NCBI GenBank assembly: GCA_030596145.1
Contig: JAUVKS010000081.1
Location: 1 to 7,678, forward strand
Reading direction: 5' to 3'
Origin: Pseudomonadota bacterium
GTDB lineage: Bacteria; Desulfobacterota; Syntrophia; Syntrophales; JADFWA01
DNA: 7,678 bases
Of the stretch, positions 6,467 through 7,678 are shown piece after piece; the first letter of the stretch is position 1, and each line of letters opens with the position of its first letter. Under the pieces are notes generated by a model. That model ran no database searches. It had not been told where the DNA came from and saw nothing but the letters and a program-made list of their open reading frames with translations. The position numbers were made by a program, and so were the translations under genes.

Positions 6467-6500
6467 GCCTGCTTACCCGTCTTTGAGACAGGCAGCAGGC
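6467..6500. repeat. Nested hairpin upstream of dctP
   Basis: GCCTGCT (6467-6473) pairs with AGCAGGC (6494-6500). Within it CC/GG (6476-6477 with 6491-6492) and GTCT/AGAC (6479-6482 with 6486-6489) stack on top around a TTG loop. The result is one long interrupted stem of 13 pairs. On the minus strand it is followed by only TTTCC, a poor terminator tail. It could end transcription from the coiled-coil gene weakly, form a leader structure, or be a repeat copy. Confidence 0.5.
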
Positions 6501-6601
6501 CTCAATACATGTAAAGACTCAGATAGGTATGGCTTTTATGGGGATGTACGTTGAGTTTCATCATTGTCTTAGTGAATAATCGCGACTCTATACGAGTGGG
6601 A

Positions 6602-6630
6602 TTTCTGTTTTATTTTTCTTATCTTGTCAA
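6602..6630 (-). promoter_or_regulatory. Weak candidate promoter pointing toward dctP
   Basis: A perfect -35 TTGACA lies at 6625-6630 on the minus strand. With a 17-nt spacer the -10 would be CAGAAA, matching only 3 of 6 bases. If used, it would give dctP a leader of about 270 nt containing the nested hairpin and the palindrome. Confidence 0.25.
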
Positions 6631-6714
6631 GTGCTATTCTTCACGTTAAATAGCCTTATGTTTTTTGCCGAAAAAAAGTATACGAATAGATCTTATGTCC
6701 ATTGATTTAAGTGA

Positions 6715-7077
6715 CTATTTATCTTCTTTTTTCTTAGCTTCCTTTTTCAACTTTGCAAGCTCTTCCTTGTATTTTTCTGCCTGTGCTTTTATTTTTTGCA
6801 TCTCTTCTTTAGTCTTGTCCAAATTTTCCGCTTCAGCCTTTGCTTTTGCTAATTCTTCTTTGGTTTTTTCTAACTCTTTTGTTTTCTGTTCTTTTTCTTT
6901 TTTCTCTTGCATTTTTTCTTTTAATTCATCCATCCCAACATAGACTGCAAGAGCACCTCCCAATAAGAGAGCAATAGGAATTCCACCTGCGAGTAAAACG
7001 AGAAATTCTTTCCACCAGAAAATTAAACCGATAAGTCCCAAAATTACTGCTCCAACACCACCTGCTAACACTGTCAT
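6715..7077 (-). CDS. Two-helix membrane protein with long charged coiled coil, function unknown
   Basis: A 120-residue protein that I do not recognise with certainty. The chosen ATG at 7077 has AGGGGG (7085-7090) 7 nt upstream. The frame stays open to an ATG at 7170, but the extra 31 residues are polar and cover the leader palindrome and the ribosome site. Residues 3-21 and 25-47 form two glycine-rich hydrophobic helices split by WWKE (21-24). From residue 49 to the end the protein is almost all Lys, Glu, Ala and Gln in coiled-coil style, with imperfect repeats TKEELAKAKAEAENLDK (72-88) and TKEEMQKIKAQAEKYKE (89-105) and a third partial copy from 104. The tail is strongly basic. The helix-WW-helix part recalls the small magnetosome protein MamI and unnamed deltaproteobacterial proteins, from memory only. 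It may be a membrane-anchored scaffold. It is flanked by long intergenic regions, so it is probably transcribed alone. Confidence 0.8.
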   Translation of the reverse strand: MTVLAGGVGAVILGLIGLIFWWKEFLVLLAGGIPIALLLGGALAVYVGMDELKEKMQEKKEKEQKTKELEKTKEELAKAKAEAENLDKTKEEMQKIKAQAEKYKEELAKLKKEAKKKEDK

Positions 7078-7107
7078 AGCTATACCCCCTTTTGTTAATA
7101 ATTTAGG

Positions 7108-7127
7108 ATCAGAACGATTGTTCTGAT
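7108..7127. promoter_or_regulatory. 20-bp perfect palindrome with 4-nt spacer in the leader of the coiled-coil gene
   Basis: ATCAGAACGATTGTTCTGAT has 8-bp perfect arms around GATT. It lies 31 nt before the ATG at 7077 and just upstream of the ribosome site. As DNA it could be an operator for a dimeric repressor placed downstream of the predicted transcription start. As RNA it would form a hairpin in the 5' leader. No candidate regulator is in view. Confidence 0.55.
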
Positions 7128-7160
7128 GAAATGGCACAATCTCACAATAAAACGCGTTAT

Positions 7161-7189
7161 TTTTTAACACAAAAAATATACATAGGCAA
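7161..7189 (-). promoter_or_regulatory. Candidate promoter of the coiled-coil gene
   Basis: On the minus strand TTGCCT (7184-7189) and TAAAAA (7161-7166) are spaced by 17 nt in AT-rich DNA, each matching the sigma-70 consensus at 4 of 6 bases. Transcription would start near 7154, giving a leader of about 77 nt that includes the 20-bp palindrome. Confidence 0.35.
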
Positions 7190-7196
7190 GGCGAAA

Positions 7197-7219
7197 ATCA
7201 AGAAAATATAATTCTTGAT
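7197..7219. repeat. AT-rich hairpin
   Basis: ATCAAGAA (7197-7204) pairs with TTCTTGAT (7212-7219) across 7 nt. The stem is weak because it is AT-rich. It lies upstream of the candidate promoter of the coiled-coil gene and may be an upstream binding site or chance. Confidence 0.35.
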
Positions 7220-7387
7220 AAAAAGTATTTTTTAAACTATATGTCTAAATTAATCTAAATGGCAATTTGTGGGCCAGATAGTTGAAAAAGTTGTATAAGT
7301 ATCCATCATTCAAGTCAAAACTGAATCTTTTTTCTTCTTCGGGAATGTGAGCCCTGCGGGGTAGAATCTACCAAGGGAAGAGGGAAT

Positions 7388-7416
7388 TTGACATTTTGTA
7401 TGGTGGTGCATCAATT
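7388..7416 (+). promoter_or_regulatory. Candidate promoter of hisI
   Basis: A consensus -35 TTGACA (7388-7393) is followed after 17 nt by TCAATT (7411-7416), a weak -10 with 3 of 6 matches. It sits 26 nt before the hisI ATG, which would give a very short leader. It is the only promoter-like pair seen in this gap on this strand. Confidence 0.35.
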
Positions 7417-7441
7417 CCAGAAAGGAAGAAAAGGTTGATTG

Positions 7442-7678
7442 ATGGTAGAACCCGATTTTGAGAAGAAGGAAGGGCTAATACCGGCTATTGTTCAGGATTA
7501 TAAAACAAAAGAGGTGTTGATGTTGGCCTATATGAATAGGGAGTCGTGGTTGAGGACATTGGAAACAGGTAAGGCTACCTACTGGAGCAGGTCAAGAAAT
7601 ACTTTATGGGTTAAGGGAGAGACATCCGGTAATATTCAGCTGGTTAAAGATGTTTTGATAGATTGTGATTCTGATACG
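7442..7678 (+). CDS. hisI: Phosphoribosyl-AMP cyclohydrolase, N-terminal part (3' end outside window)
   Basis: Third step of histidine biosynthesis: opens the adenine ring of phosphoribosyl-AMP in the cytoplasm. The frame is open from ATG 7442 to the window edge (79 residues). AAGG (7431-7434) lies 7 nt before the start. Family motifs are GLIPAIVQDYKTKEVLMLAYMN (residues 11-32, given in two parts: GLIPAIVQDY then KTKEVLMLAYMN), ATYWSRSRNTLWVKGETSG (45-63) and the metal-binding DCDSD at 74-78, where Asp74, Asp76 and Asp78 match the magnesium ligands of known HisI. The zinc cysteines would lie just beyond the window. Whether it is a stand-alone HisI or a HisI-HisE fusion cannot be seen. It is divergent from the coiled-coil gene and may start a unit of its own rather than lie in a large his operon. 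Confidence 0.95.
   Translation, partial: MVEPDFEKKEGLIPAIVQDYKTKEVLMLAYMNRESWLRTLETGKATYWSRSRNTLWVKGETSGNIQLVKDVLIDCDSDT

Larger units (their letters stand above)
6325..6714. other. 390-bp region upstream of dctP, no gene
   Basis: No coding frame of merit is present; the longest short frames lack ribosome sites. From dctP outward it holds a strong ribosome site, a TetR-like palindrome, a possible -10 hexamer, a nested hairpin and a second candidate promoter. The part next to the coiled-coil gene is AT-rich and has no clear terminator for that gene. Confidence 0.6.
7078..7441. other. Divergent intergenic region between the coiled-coil gene and hisI
   Basis: No supported gene. The left half is very AT-rich and carries the candidate promoter, a 20-bp palindrome and an AT hairpin belonging to the coiled-coil gene side. 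The right half holds two small adjacent hairpins, CCC-TGC-GGG (7352-7360) and GGTAG-AAT-CTACC (7360-7372), just before a TTGACA hexamer and hisI. I see no recognisable riboswitch, T-box or his leader peptide. Confidence 0.5.

Noticed and set aside
6665..6943. 92-codon plus-strand Ser/Phe-rich frame opposite the coiled coil
   Set aside because: Low-complexity complement of Lys/Glu-rich codons; the minus-strand gene has a good start and ribosome site.
7132..7148. Possible sigma-54 promoter (TGGCAC) before the coiled-coil gene
   Set aside because: The matching downstream TTGC element is absent at the required spacing, and it points away from the gene.
7078..7170. N-terminal 31-residue extension of the coiled-coil protein from ATG 7170
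   Set aside because: It would place the start inside the candidate promoter, cover the palindrome and ignore the AGGGGG site before ATG 7077.

Overview
The window looks like chromosomal DNA from a Gram-negative, probably anaerobic bacterium, most likely a deltaproteobacterial (Desulfobacterota) lineage. This assignment is an inference. It rests on moderate GC content, the ileS-lspA pairing, a three-part TRAP transporter in the order dctP-dctQ-dctM, and several short palindromic repeats of the kind scattered through such genomes. No rRNA, tRNA, CRISPR array or phage gene was seen.

Layout. Positions 1-1814 (+) are the 3' two thirds of ileS (isoleucyl-tRNA synthetase). A composite palindromic repeat separates it from lspA (1941-2429, +), which encodes the lipoprotein signal peptidase. 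Convergent to lspA is a small gene for a lipoprotein with a 3D domain (2593-3045, -). A 142-bp non-coding element with terminal inverted repeats and a 5-bp target duplication (a MITE, 2453-2594) sits exactly between the two genes and supplies part of the 3D gene's stop codon. The 3046-3414 gap holds nested and GC-rich hairpins. Next comes a TRAP transporter operon on the minus strand: dctP (5284-6324), dctQ (4713-5198) and dctM (3415-4716). dctQ and dctM overlap by 4 nt, and a 13-bp perfect hairpin lies between dctP and dctQ. A 390-bp region upstream of dctP carries a TetR-like palindrome and a nested hairpin. At 6715-7077 (-) is a small protein with two membrane helices and a long charged coiled coil, of unknown function. 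The window ends inside hisI (7442 onward, +), the histidine-pathway phosphoribosyl-AMP cyclohydrolase.

How the genes relate. ileS and lspA are housekeeping genes that are often neighbours. The 3D protein has a lipobox, so it is a likely substrate of LspA. The TRAP genes form one importer: a periplasmic binding protein (DctP), a small membrane subunit (DctQ) and a large permease (DctM). Its substrate cannot be told from sequence. No regulator gene for it is present here. The coiled-coil gene and hisI are divergent and look like separate transcription units.

I see no clear multi-gene novel system. The least explained items are the coiled-coil membrane protein, the MITE inserted at a stop codon, the operator upstream of dctP, and the structured intergenic repeats.
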